From Sedimentisphaerales bacterium (lineage in GTDB: Bacteria; Planctomycetota; Phycisphaerae; Sedimentisphaerales; Anaerobacaceae), in NCBI GenBank assembly GCA_016931715.1, contig JAFGEF010000171.1, positions 1 through 57,104 of the forward strand: 57,104 nt of DNA, in the 5' to 3' direction. The translations under genes and the position numbers were made by a program. Shown piece after piece: positions 35,501 through 44,776 of the stretch. How positions within the stretch are numbered: the first letter of the stretch is position 1; the number at the start of each line of letters is the position of its first letter. The notes below the pieces were generated by a model. The model saw only the letters and a list, made by a program, of their open reading frames with translations, made no database searches and was not told the DNA's origin.

Positions 35501-37004
35501 AGACAATGCAGAAAAAACAATTGCAAAACGGGATTTTATAAATATTTCGATCCTGACAGCAATAGCATCGTGCATCGGAATCTTTCTGATTGTCAGAACC
35601 GTTACCATCGCCAAAGATGGTGTTATTTTTATTGAATATGCAAAAAATCTCAGTGTGTCACCATCCCAGACAGTCTTGAATGAATACCAGCACCCGGGTT
35701 ATCCGATATTTATATTAGCGGCAAGTAAAGTAATCGGGCTGTTTTATAATGGCGGACAGCTTTTTCTTTTTATTTACTCTGCACAGGCGGCTGCACTTTT
35801 ATTTAGAATATTTACAATTATTGTTTTGTATTTTTTTGCCAAAGAATTGTCAGGAGCGAGACATGCTTTCTGGTCGATTTTGATTTTAATATTTCTTCCC
35901 AAACCTGCAGAGTACGGCAGCGATGCTCTTAGTGACTGGCCGCACATGTTTTTTCTCGCTGCTGGAATGCTGCTGCTCTTATATGGGGCAAAGTGCGGCA
36001 AGTGGCGGTTATTTGCTCTTACCGGACTGGCAGGGGGGCTTGGTTATTTAGTTCGTCCTGAAGGCGCGCAGGTTGTTATTTATGGCTCATGCTGGCTCGT
36101 CCTGCAGTTGATTTGGAAGAGAAGGACATTGAGCAAATCAAATGCAGTGTTGGGTTTGGCGGCTATGGTGATATGTTTTATTATAACAGCCGGACCTTAT
36201 ATGAAGTTCAAGGGAGCGATTTTTCCCAAGAAAGGCGTTGGCACATTTTCATCATATTATCCGCTTGATGAAATTAACAAGACTCGAATATTTTATTTTG
36301 ACGGCTATAATGCTGCCGCAGTTCCTTCTGAGACTGTTAAAGCATTTATAAAAATATTTGAGAATGTCGGTGACACGCTCGTTTGGTTTTTTCTTTTGCC
36401 TTATTTAATCGGTATTTTCCTTCATTTCAAAAAGCAAAAACTGATTGAGCCTGAGCATTTTTTTATTATTGCACTTGTGATTCTTAATATCCTGATAATG
36501 ATATGGCTTTATTGTTCACACGGCTATATGAGCGGCAGGCATACTTTGCCGCTTGTTGTATTCACAATATTTTATATTCCTGCGGGAATTGACGCGCTGG
36601 CTTCATGGCTGAATATCAAATACTCAAAGGGATTCGAGCATACGCATCGCTGGTTCGCAATCCTGATGGTCATTGGAATTGCGATATGTGCTCTCAGGTT
36701 GCTAATACCTCTTCACTCTGACAAACTTTTTTATCGTAAAGCTGCCCAATGGCTTGCTCAAAATACTGAAAGCTCTGCTATTATTGGTGTTCCCGATTAT
36801 CGCATCAGCTTTTATGCCGAGCGTAAAAGTATTAAGATGCCTGATGAGAAAATTCCCGAAGCTGCCGGATATGTTGTTAAAGCAGTTGATAAGACCGAAA
36901 ATGTTCAGGAATTGACAAAAGAGCAGAGATTCCAGAAAGTATTTTCTGTAGAAAGTGACAACGATAAAGAAGAAATCATAATTTACAAGCGAATCAATAA
37001 TTAA
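35496..37004 (+). CDS. GT39-like membrane glycosyltransferase, apparent ATT start
   Basis: A multi-helix GT-C glycosyltransferase, probably adding a sugar from a lipid-linked donor at the outer face of the membrane. The first in-frame ATG/GTG/TTG is GTG 35655, but the frame is open back to 35496. That stretch encodes the missing first helix (ISILTAIASCIGIFLIV) and an acidic loop (TIAKDGVIFIEYAKNL) where GT-C enzymes place their catalytic Asp. AAGGAG at 35481-35486 sits 9 nt before an ATT that overlaps the upstream TAA. I therefore start it at ATT 35496; a sequencing or mutation change of ATG is also possible. YMSGRHTLPLVVF lies in a late loop. Confidence 0.75.
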   Translation: MKDNAEKTIAKRDFINISILTAIASCIGIFLIVRTVTIAKDGVIFIEYAKNLSVSPSQTVLNEYQHPGYPIFILAASKVIGLFYNGGQLFLFIYSAQAAALLFRIFTIIVLYFFAKELSGARHAFWSILILIFLPKPAEYGSDALSDWPHMFFLAAGMLLLLYGAKCGKWRLFALTGLAGGLGYLVRPEGAQVVIYGSCWLVLQLIWKRRTLSKSNAVLGLAAMVICFIITAGPYMKFKGAIFPKKGVGTFSSYYPLDEINKTRIFYFDGYNAAAVPSETVKAFIKIFENVGDTLVWFFLLPYLIGIFLHFKKQKLIEPEHFFIIALVILNILIMIWLYCSHGYMSGRHTLPLVVFTIFYIPAGIDALASWLNIKYSKGFEHTHRWFAILMVIGIAICALRLLIPLHSDKLFYRKAAQWLAQNTESSAIIGVPDYRISFYAERKSIKMPDEKIPEAAGYVVKAVDKTENVQELTKEQRFQKVFSVESDNDKEEIIIYKRINN

Positions 37005-37060
37005 GAGCTTCTAACGAAATGGATTTTTAAGATGCATCATTGCCATCCTCGTAATATTTA

Positions 37061-37083
37061 GCGGGCAAGATGCCCGCGACACG
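37061..37083. repeat. REP-like palindrome
   Basis: GCGGGCAAGATGCCCGCGAC followed by ACG: a GCGGGCA/TGCCCGC hairpin with a GACACG tail. An identical 23-bp copy is at 45240-45262. It sits between two convergent glycosyltransferase genes. Confidence 0.7.
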
Positions 37084-37102
37084 ATTCTATTTGTTAGAGG
37101 TT

Positions 37103-38026
37103 CTAAGATATTTTTCGCTGTTCCCACCATGAGCGGTTCAGGCTGAATATTTTATTCAGGCTGTAGGGTAAACAGACATAGTGACGCCCAAGCTGATAGC
37201 CAAGATATTTTGCACAGATTCTTAAAATGAATTCAGGAAGCAAATAAAGTCCTTTCTTTTTTTTGATAAAAGTGAATTCAGATTTTATGAATTTTAATCC
37301 ATGTCCTTCTGCTTTTCCGAATTCCCTGAGCAGCCAGTTTTCGTTTCTATGGAAAACTCCCATATCGAAGTATCGCCTCAAATCCTGCGAAATTGTATAA
37401 TTGTGAGAGTGATATACTTTTGCAGAAGAAGTATAAGCGATTTTTTTATTATTTAAGAGCAGTTTTGCCGCCGCGAACATATCTTCTCCGAAAATTAAAC
37501 CTTTTTTAAAAAAGCCGATTTCTTCGAGAGCGGCTTTGCGGTATGCGGAGAATGAATTTGAAAAGAAGGCGGTTCTAATGCCATGCTTTTCTTTATCGGC
37601 AAGCTCGCTTATATATGAGTTTTCCGGATAATTGAATAACCTTAGATGTTCCGCGAAAACGGAAGCATCTTTATCTGGCAATTGCCTGCCGAATACAGCG
37701 GCGATATTTTTATCTGTATAAAGAGGCTCTGCGATATTTTCAATGCTGTTCTCATCGAAAAAAAGCGAATCCTGACTTAAAAAAATTATAATTTCGCCTT
37801 TTGCCTGTTTTGCGGCTAAGTTTCTTGTTCCGCCGTGGTCAAACTCGTTTTTATTAATTTTTATGACATGAGCTTTATAGGAATCAGCAATTTCAGTTGT
37901 ATTGTCTGTGGAGGATGAATCGATTATGCTAAGCTCATAATCTTTAACTGTTTGGACTTCGAGCGACTTCAGCAGGGAAGGTAAATGTTTAGATGCGTTA
38001 TAAGTTGGTATTATTATGCTAAACAT
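37103..38026 (-). CDS. Glycosyltransferase family 2
   Basis: A GT-A fold enzyme that transfers a sugar from a nucleotide donor. It starts FSIIIPTYNASKHLPSLLKSL. The nucleotide-binding DSSSTDNT (residues about 36-43), LSQDSLFFDEN in the DxD position (about 87-97) and FGEDMFAAAKLL (about 178) fit rhamnosyltransferase-like GT2 proteins. The C-terminus has a weakly hydrophobic LLPEFILRICAKYLGYQLG segment. It is last in the long minus-strand operon, 42 nt after glyA, and may work with the exopolysaccharide genes that converge on it. Confidence 0.85.
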   Translation of the reverse strand: MFSIIIPTYNASKHLPSLLKSLEVQTVKDYELSIIDSSSTDNTTEIADSYKAHVIKINKNEFDHGGTRNLAAKQAKGEIIIFLSQDSLFFDENSIENIAEPLYTDKNIAAVFGRQLPDKDASVFAEHLRLFNYPENSYISELADKEKHGIRTAFFSNSFSAYRKAALEEIGFFKKGLIFGEDMFAAAKLLLNNKKIAYTSSAKVYHSHNYTISQDLRRYFDMGVFHRNENWLLREFGKAEGHGLKFIKSEFTFIKKKKGLYLLPEFILRICAKYLGYQLGRHYVCLPYSLNKIFSLNRSWWEQRKIS

Positions 38027-38068
38027 TTCCTTTTTATCGAAGCAGATGCATATTGGTTTATGGATTTT

Positions 38069-39421
38069 CTAACATAAAGGGAACTTGCTGCACAATTGCC
38101 TGACTTTTTCCCTTATTTCGTCTCTTGTTGAATCATCGATTTCGTATTTGCTCTCAGATAATATTTTTACTTTTCTCAAAACTGTGTCTGTAAGAGCTGA
38201 GATCGTATCTATTTCCCCGTGCCCCATTCCATTTTTTGTTACGATAGGCGTTCCTAACCTGATGCCGCTGGTGACTTTTGCGTTTTTATTATCGTAAGGA
38301 AGTTTGTTCATATTGATAATAATTCCGCATTCTTCGAGACACTGCTGCGCAATCAATCCTGTCATGCCGTCTCTCAGATTGCTGATGTTTATCAGTACCA
38401 TATGGTTGTCAGTCCCGCCGGTTAAGACATCATAATTCATATCAGCGAGATTGCTCGCGAGCCTTTTTGCGTTTTCAATTATTTTGAATTGTCTTGCCCT
38501 GTACTGTTCGGTAAGAGTCTCGTTGAAGAACACTGCCTTTGCGGCGATATTGTTCAGGTACGGTGTTCCCTGAACGCCGGGGAAAGTGGCTTTGTCGATG
38601 AGTTTCCAGAGCGGCAGTTCTTTTCCGCCGACAGTGATTTTTCGGTCGAAGTCATGCCCCATCAGGATAAGACCTCCTCTTGGTCCGCCCGGTTTATAAG
38701 TGCTTGTTGTTGTAAAATGTGCATAGTTCACCGGCGATGGATGTGCGCCTGCAATTACCAGACCGGCTATGTGTGAAATATCAGCGAGCAGATATGCTCC
38801 GACTCTCTCGGCGATTTCTCTGAATTTTTTGAAGTCAATAGTTCTTGAATACGCAGTTGCACCGCAAATAATCAGTTTGGGTTTGAACGCTATCGCCATG
38901 GCTTTTATGGCATCATAATCGAGAAGGAAACTGTCTTTATTAACATTGTAATTATAGACTTTGAAATATTTTCCGCTGAAAGAAACATTTGCGCCATGTG
39001 AAACATGTCCGCCCTGGTCCATACCGAGGCTTAATATCGTATCGTCTTTTTCGAGAATAGCGGTAATGACAATCTGGTTTGCGCTGGTTCCGGAATGAGG
39101 CTGAACATTCGCGTATTGAGCTCCAAAAGTTTCTCTCGCTCTGGAAGCAGCGATGTTCTCAATATTATCGACGATTTCGCAGCCGCCATGAAACCTTGCG
39201 CCCGGGAATCCCTCGGTTGTTTTATTCTGAACTATCGAGCCGAGAGCCGCCAATACAGCCTGCGAGCATTGATTCTCAGCGGCGATTAACTGCAGGGTGT
39301 TTTGAAGTCTTTCGTATTCCCTGGTTATTAATTTGTAAATTTGGGGGTCTTGCTCCTTGAGAGCATTAAGTACGTTTTTATGATACTCTTGTGACGATAA
39401 CATTTCAAGCAGTTCCAACAC
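38069..39421 (-). CDS. glyA: Serine hydroxymethyltransferase-like protein, divergent active site
   Basis: By overall match this is SHMT (serine plus tetrahydrofolate to glycine and methylene-THF, PLP enzyme). YANVQPHSGTSANQ, GGHVSHGANVSFSGK, DISHIAGLV, the PLP lysine Lys243 in TSTYKPGGPRGG and TSGIRLGTP are all in place. Several residues invariant in GlyA are changed: ASEN is AAEN (Ala48), NKYAEG is NKTTEG (Thr68), RYYGG is RFHGG (Phe77, His78) and THK is TYK (Tyr242). The reaction may therefore differ. GTG 39421 is preferred over ATG 39403, with AAGGA 7 nt upstream. It follows rseP in the nusA operon. Confidence 0.85.
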   Translation of the reverse strand: MLELLEMLSSQEYHKNVLNALKEQDPQIYKLITREYERLQNTLQLIAAENQCSQAVLAALGSIVQNKTTEGFPGARFHGGCEIVDNIENIAASRARETFGAQYANVQPHSGTSANQIVITAILEKDDTILSLGMDQGGHVSHGANVSFSGKYFKVYNYNVNKDSFLLDYDAIKAMAIAFKPKLIICGATAYSRTIDFKKFREIAERVGAYLLADISHIAGLVIAGAHPSPVNYAHFTTTSTYKPGGPRGGLILMGHDFDRKITVGGKELPLWKLIDKATFPGVQGTPYLNNIAAKAVFFNETLTEQYRARQFKIIENAKRLASNLADMNYDVLTGGTDNHMVLINISNLRDGMTGLIAQQCLEECGIIINMNKLPYDNKNAKVTSGIRLGTPIVTKNGMGHGEIDTISALTDTVLRKVKILSESKYEIDDSTRDEIREKVRQLCSKFPLC

Positions 39422-39467
39422 TTTAGAATCCTTTCTTCAGTTTGAATAATACTACTTATAACGAATA

Positions 39468-39484
39468 TTTGCAAAACTCTTATT
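39468..39484. repeat. Fragment of the dispersed element
   Basis: TTTGCAAAACTCTTATT, 17 bases identical to the right end of the element at 27655-27835 (27819-27835). It lies in the short gap between rseP and glyA. No left end is visible. Confidence 0.45.
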
Positions 39485-39508
39485 TTTATTTATTTTTCCG
39501 GAGTAATT

Positions 39509-41731
39509 TTACATTGTTCTTGTAAGGTCATTGAAGGTGACATAAATTACAAGCGCCAGTATTAAAGTCCATGTCGTATAAGCAATTATTGTCTGTGTAC
39601 GCTCGCTGATTGCCGAACCTTTAATTTTTTCGATAATTAAAAGCAGGACTAATCCGCCATCGAGAGGCGGCACAGGCAAGAAGTTGAAAACGGCAATCAC
39701 TGCGTTTATAAGCCCGAGGAAATATACATAATAAACCGGCGGCTGATCGGCCACAATTCTGTAACTGATTCTCATGATTCCGACCGGCCCCATAAGATTG
39801 TCGGGACTAACCAGGCCGGTTACAAGCCGCCTAAGTGTTACATAAGTCTGTGCGATAAAACTAACCGTTCTTCTATATCCCATGACAATCGCATGGATTG
39901 GACCATCTGCTTTATATAATTCCTTGAGGACTTCAAACGGAATGTTTTCAGCAAGGGAAGATCGAACTGTTATCAGATTGCTGTCGTCACTTTTTACATC
40001 GATTGAAGCATTGCCTGCAGTCTGTTTGTCTATGCGCCATTCGAGTGTGATTTTTTCTCCGGGGTATTTTCTGATTTCCCTGATAATATCGTAGAAGCTG
40101 TTGACCTGCTTGCCATCTACGGCTGTTATGACAGCGCCTCGCGGAATAGAAAGTTTTTCCATGTAATTTCCGACATCGACAGATTGAGTGACTACCGGAT
40201 GCTCAGCATCAAGAGATGGAATAATTCCAATTAAAACCTTTTTGCTTCCGGCAGGTTGTTTAGGTGTCACTATTACAGTAAGTTCCTGCTCATTTCCATT
40301 TTCATCTTTGCGAAGAACTTTAACAGGTAATTCTTTATCTTTGTATTCCGCAGCAATCTCTGTCAGTTCATTATACGTTGGATTTTCAATTTCACCGATA
40401 GCTAATATTATGTCACCTGGATGCAAAGGATGTTCAGGTTTTTCAACAGGTTCCTTTTTACTGAAGATAGCTGCAATCTTTTTGTATAACGATACAAAGA
40501 GATATGATACTTTTCCCGGAAGTCCTTTGTTTTCTGCGCCGCTTTCCATGGAATCAGGTACTATTCCGGAAGCAGCGATTTTTAAGCGAGGAACCATTGA
40601 ATAAATATTACATAACATTATACCTGATTCTGTATTCGCAGTTTGATAAGTATTCATGTATAAAGGGATTTGAGCAGTTAGTGTTCTAACTTCTTTATCA
40701 TTCTCTGTGCGTGCAAATGTCAAAGTAACTTCCGATTCAAGCAAGTTATTGACAATTTCCTCCATCTCCCAATATCCACGGATTTCTCTGTCGTTTACAG
40801 ATACAATTCGGTCCCCCGGCCGCAGACCTGTTTTGATATATAAATCATTTGCGTCTTCTTCTTTGGAAAGCTTTGCGACTGTCAGGCTATTTGCAGGTGA
40901 TATGCCGAAAAGCCTCATTTGCTCACCCGGCAGCATTACGGCTTTGAGGCGATATTCTTCGGGGTCACCGCCTCCGGGATGTTCGACCTTGATAAGAACA
41001 TCTTCGTCTTTTCCTGACAGTGCGGCGGCCACACCGATATCAGAGAAATCAAGGTCTTTGTATTTACCGGCGATTTCAACTATCTCATCACCGGGTTTTA
41101 TGCCGGCGATTGCGGCAGGAGAACCGGGTACAACTGAGCCGACTTTCGCGGGCTGTAACTGTATCCCGACAAGAAAAGCTATCATAAAAATGATAACGGC
41201 GCTGATAACATTGAAACAAACTCCGGCGGCTATAACAGCGGCACGGATATGAGCTGGTTTATTGGCGAAGGAACGAGGGTCGTTGTTGTTTTTTACTGCT
41301 CCTATGTCGTCCTGGCCCAGCATTTTTACGAAACCTCCGAACGGAATCAAACCTATACGGTATTCTGTTTCGCCGGGTTTGCATTTTTTAGGGATTGTGA
41401 AACTCAAAGCTCCTTCGCCTGTTTCATCGTCTTCTTTAGGGAATATTTCCGGCAAAATCCTAAACTTAATTCCTTTTTCTGTTCTCTGTACGCCAAATAA
41501 TATTGGCGGCATGAAGATTGAAAATGCTTCGACTTTAATATTCGATATTTTCGCAATAATGAAATGGCCAAATTCGTGCACAAGAATTACAGCGCCGAAT
41601 CCAAGCATAACAAGGAGCACATTTATAAAGGCGCCAATATATTTGACAATAAAGATAATAATCGCTATCAAACATACAATAAACATTCCGATACGGAAAG
41701 ATTTACTGTTTTTACTTTCGGGTTTGGACAT
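39509..41731 (-). CDS. rseP: RseP-type site-2 metalloprotease with extra PDZ domains
   Basis: An intramembrane zinc protease that cuts membrane-anchored regulators such as anti-sigma factors. The HEFGH zinc motif is near residue 52 and NFLPVPPLDGG near 690. Between them are four PDZ-like units, recognisable by GDEIVEIAG, GDRIVSVND, GDIILAIGE and GAVITAVDG, where E. coli RseP has two. This brings the protein to 740 residues against about 450. N-terminal and C-terminal helices are as expected. It follows dxr by 70 nt, an order often seen beside isoprenoid genes. Confidence 0.92.
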   Translation of the reverse strand: MSKPESKNSKSFRIGMFIVCLIAIIIFIVKYIGAFINVLLVMLGFGAVILVHEFGHFIIAKISNIKVEAFSIFMPPILFGVQRTEKGIKFRILPEIFPKEDDETGEGALSFTIPKKCKPGETEYRIGLIPFGGFVKMLGQDDIGAVKNNNDPRSFANKPAHIRAAVIAAGVCFNVISAVIIFMIAFLVGIQLQPAKVGSVVPGSPAAIAGIKPGDEIVEIAGKYKDLDFSDIGVAAALSGKDEDVLIKVEHPGGGDPEEYRLKAVMLPGEQMRLFGISPANSLTVAKLSKEEDANDLYIKTGLRPGDRIVSVNDREIRGYWEMEEIVNNLLESEVTLTFARTENDKEVRTLTAQIPLYMNTYQTANTESGIMLCNIYSMVPRLKIAASGIVPDSMESGAENKGLPGKVSYLFVSLYKKIAAIFSKKEPVEKPEHPLHPGDIILAIGEIENPTYNELTEIAAEYKDKELPVKVLRKDENGNEQELTVIVTPKQPAGSKKVLIGIIPSLDAEHPVVTQSVDVGNYMEKLSIPRGAVITAVDGKQVNSFYDIIREIRKYPGEKITLEWRIDKQTAGNASIDVKSDDSNLITVRSSLAENIPFEVLKELYKADGPIHAIVMGYRRTVSFIAQTYVTLRRLVTGLVSPDNLMGPVGIMRISYRIVADQPPVYYVYFLGLINAVIAVFNFLPVPPLDGGLVLLLIIEKIKGSAISERTQTIIAYTTWTLILALVIYVTFNDLTRTM

Positions 41732-41801
41732 TAAAAACCTCTAAATTAAAACACAAATAGAATATTTAAACAAAACTACTTAACAGAGAATAATTATTTA
41801 A

Positions 41802-42974
41802 TTAGATAATACTTTTATTGCCGGACTGCAAGTACTTTTTTACCTGTTTTCTTGCCCATATATCAGTTTCAAGTAATTCTTCGAGAGATACATTGTTTTT
41901 ATTGCTGTGCTTATTCAGGCAATATTCGATAAGCTCGACAATATTAACGAATTTGATTCTACCGGCCATGAATTCTTCTACGGCGGCTTCATTTGCGGCG
42001 TTAAATACTACTGCTGTTGTACCGCCGATACGAGCGACTTCAAAACCCAAACGAAGAGCGCGAAATATTTCCATGTTTGGTTTGTGGAACGTCAAACTGC
42101 CGACTTCTTCAAGACGAAGACGACGCGAAATACCCGGCACTCGATTGGGATAAGTCAGAGCATATTGAATAGGCAGGCACATGTCAGGCACTCCCATTTG
42201 AGCTATAATTGAGCCATCCACAAATTCGACGAGCGAATGAATAATAGATTCCGGATGGATAAGTACATCCAGCTTTTCAGACGGCATATCGAAAAGCCAT
42301 CGTGCTTCGATAACCTCGAAGGCTTTATTCATCATCGTTGCAGAGTCGATTGTGATTTTAGGTCCCATATCCCAGACCGGATGTACAAGAGCCTGCTCTA
42401 AAGTGGCGTTTTCAATATCTTCCAGCGAGAATTTTCTAAATGGTCCGCCGGATGCGGTAAGGATGATTTTGTGAACCTCTTCGTGTTTCCCCGATTGCAT
42501 AGCCTGAAAAACAGCGGAATGTTCGCTATCGACGGGTATTATTGAGCCTCCATTTTTTTTGGTTTTTTCCAGCAGCAATTGTCCCGCGATAACGAGAGGC
42601 TCTTTATTTGCGATGGCAAGTTTTTTTCCTTTTTCCGCGGCCGCCAGAAGAGCAGGCAGACCCGCCGAACCGACAACCGCCGCAAGAACAATGTCAATAT
42701 CATCCAGTTGAGCGATTTGGACAAGACCTTCGGGACCGGATAGAATTTCAACGTCCAAATCACCAATTAAATCATGAAGCTCTTGCGCAAAGCGGGGATT
42801 TGTTACCGCGATAAAGTCAGGTTTGTACTTTTTAGCCTGTTGAGCCAAAAGCTCGATATTGCTGTGAGCGCTTAATGCAAATACCTGATATTCGGGACCG
42901 AGCGATTCAATAACACGAAGGGCATTGGTACCAATCGAGCCGGTCGAACCTAAAATTGCAATTTTTTTTTCCAT
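41802..42974 (-). CDS. dxr: 1-deoxy-D-xylulose 5-phosphate reductoisomerase
   Basis: The first committed step of the MEP isoprenoid pathway: DXP to MEP with NADPH. NADPH fold GSTGSIGTNALRVIE (residues about 8-22), metal and substrate site PVDSEHSAVFQ (about 147-157), the ILTASGGPFR loop, and KITIDSATMMNKAFEVIEARWLF. 390 residues, complete. It lies 76 nt after hisG in the same operon. Confidence 0.96.
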   Translation of the reverse strand: MEKKIAILGSTGSIGTNALRVIESLGPEYQVFALSAHSNIELLAQQAKKYKPDFIAVTNPRFAQELHDLIGDLDVEILSGPEGLVQIAQLDDIDIVLAAVVGSAGLPALLAAAEKGKKLAIANKEPLVIAGQLLLEKTKKNGGSIIPVDSEHSAVFQAMQSGKHEEVHKIILTASGGPFRKFSLEDIENATLEQALVHPVWDMGPKITIDSATMMNKAFEVIEARWLFDMPSEKLDVLIHPESIIHSLVEFVDGSIIAQMGVPDMCLPIQYALTYPNRVPGISRRLRLEEVGSLTFHKPNMEIFRALRLGFEVARIGGTTAVVFNAANEAAVEEFMAGRIKFVNIVELIEYCLNKHSNKNNVSLEELLETDIWARKQVKKYLQSGNKSII

Positions 42975-43050
42975 AAATAATTATTTCGGCAATCCTTATT
43001 TTACCGCATTATACTGCAAGTTATTAGATTTTAGCCCGAATTCTATTGTT

Positions 43051-43929
43051 TTAATGGATAACCTTATTCAGCGGGTATGTAATTAAACCTGAAGCTCCCG
43101 CACGCTTGAGCGCCGGAACTAAAGAGCGTTCGATCGCATCCTCGATAATGACTTCTATGGCAACATATTGCGAATCTGCCAGTTCAGAAACAGTAGGGCT
43201 TTTTTCAGCGGGCAGAATTTTCAGAATAGATGGCAAATCTTCCTTTTTAACGTTTAATTTCAGGCCGACTTTATTACGAGCTTCGATAGCCGCATTGAGA
43301 AGCATGGATATATTTTCGATTTTTTCACGTTTTGCATCGATTTTCCATGCCTGTTTATTTACAATGATCCGTGTAGTTGAATTTATAACGGTATCGATTA
43401 CCCGCAGGTTGTTGGCTTTTAGTGATGAGCCAGTCTCGGTAAGTTCGACAATAGCATTTACCAGCCGTGCCTTAACTTCTGTGGCTCCCCAACTGAATTC
43501 GACTTTAACATCTATCTTTTTTTCGGCAAAATATTTTTTAGTAACATTTATCAACTCGGTCGCGATTATTCCTCCTGCTAAATCCTGAGGTTTGTTGACC
43601 TTTGATTCCTCGGGAACCGCCAATACCCATCTTGCTGGTTTGCTTGTGGCTTTGCTGTATGCAAGCTCACAAATCTCGATTACATCTGAACCGTTTTCCA
43701 TAATCCAGTCATAACCTGTAATTCCGACATCAAGCACGCCGTCTTCGACATATCTGCTCATCTCCTGAGCACGGAGCATAACGAGTTGTATCTCCTTATC
43801 GTCAATATGCGGGACATAACTTCTTTCTGAATCTGCTATGTGAAAACCGGCTTTGCCAAAAAGTTCGATAGTTGCTTTTTGTAAACTTCCAACGGGAATA
43901 CCTAATTTTAATATTGGTTCTGTCATCAT
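43051..43929 (-). CDS. hisG: ATP phosphoribosyltransferase, long form
   Basis: The first step of histidine synthesis: ATP and PRPP to phosphoribosyl-ATP. LGIPVGSLQKATIELF opens the catalytic bilobed domain, DVGITGYDWIMEN is conserved, and a C-terminal regulatory domain (about residues 215-292) marks the long form that needs no HisZ and is inhibited by histidine. Two consecutive ATG codons (43929, 43926) overlap the stop of the preceding gene, so either may be used. No other his gene is present in the window. Confidence 0.93.
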   Translation of the reverse strand: MMTEPILKLGIPVGSLQKATIELFGKAGFHIADSERSYVPHIDDKEIQLVMLRAQEMSRYVEDGVLDVGITGYDWIMENGSDVIEICELAYSKATSKPARWVLAVPEESKVNKPQDLAGGIIATELINVTKKYFAEKKIDVKVEFSWGATEVKARLVNAIVELTETGSSLKANNLRVIDTVINSTTRIIVNKQAWKIDAKREKIENISMLLNAAIEARNKVGLKLNVKKEDLPSILKILPAEKSPTVSELADSQYVAIEVIIEDAIERSLVPALKRAGASGLITYPLNKVIH

Positions 43930-44696
43930 TTCTTTTTCGTTTTATTTTTTGTCTCTTTTTCTTTTTTCTTGCTTGTCTTTTTTTTCTTCTTTTGTTCAGC
44001 CGCTTCTTCATTGGCATGATGCTTCGCGGAATTGCTGTGGATAACGGGTATTTTTTCTGTCTCGCTTTCATGTCTTAAAAGCGTATAAAATTCATACCCG
44101 TTTTTGGCTGATATTTGTTTCGACAGAAAACCTTCTATTTCTTTCTCGTCAGAATCCTGATCGACAAGTTCATTGCCTTTAAGGTATTCGATCATCTTTT
44201 GTGTAAGTGGTATAGCATGACTGGCTAATGAAACTAACATACAGTAATCGGTAACAAAACCAGGTCCGCTTCCATCGTACTCAAGTAACTTTTCAAGTTT
44301 TTGTCTTGCCTGGCGTTTCCCTAATTTTTGAAGAGATTCGAGGCTGATTTGGTGGCTTTCGTTGAATATTTTTTGCAGAACTTTGGTAAGCGCTGCTGCA
44401 ATTTGCCGATTTTCGGGATTATCCGAACCAAGCATTTCCGCTATTTCCTCAAGACGGGAAACTCGCAGGTCATTCCAATCAACAAAGTATTCGGAAAATC
44501 TTTTTAAAGCCGCCCGGGCATCTTTTTCGCTGAGTTTTTCGCATATAATACCGTAAATCACTGAATCCACTACCTGGCCGTGAGATGAGCCTGCATTATG
44601 CCCATCAGGCAGTTTTGCTGATACTTTCGGATGTTTTCGCTTTAGTGATTGATATAAGCTGCTTATTTTTTTCGAGTATTCTTTACTATTTTTCAT
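43926..44696 (-). CDS. HhH-GPD-like helical protein with lysine-rich tail
   Basis: Not a clearly recognised gene. The helical core (residues about 40-190) resembles endonuclease III-type HhH-GPD folds: YFVDWNDLRVSRLEEIAEMLG, LEYDGSGPGFVTDYCMLVSLA, IPLTQKMIEYL. The catalytic lysine position of the hairpin and the iron-sulfur cysteines are not visible, so it is probably not an active glycosylase. The last 30 residues are nearly all Lys, Glu and Thr and should bind nucleic acid. Placed between rbfA and hisG, overlapping hisG by 4 bp. Confidence 0.6.
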   Translation of the reverse strand: MKNSKEYSKKISSLYQSLKRKHPKVSAKLPDGHNAGSSHGQVVDSVIYGIICEKLSEKDARAALKRFSEYFVDWNDLRVSRLEEIAEMLGSDNPENRQIAAALTKVLQKIFNESHQISLESLQKLGKRQARQKLEKLLEYDGSGPGFVTDYCMLVSLASHAIPLTQKMIEYLKGNELVDQDSDEKEIEGFLSKQISAKNGYEFYTLLRHESETEKIPVIHSNSAKHHANEEAAEQKKKKKTSKKKEKETKNKTKKK

Positions 44697-44776
44697 ATAC
44701 GCCTCTGCCGGACTATTCCGGCAAAAAACTATTTCTTTATTCTAATAGACCAGATTAGTTAATCTTCAGAATATTA

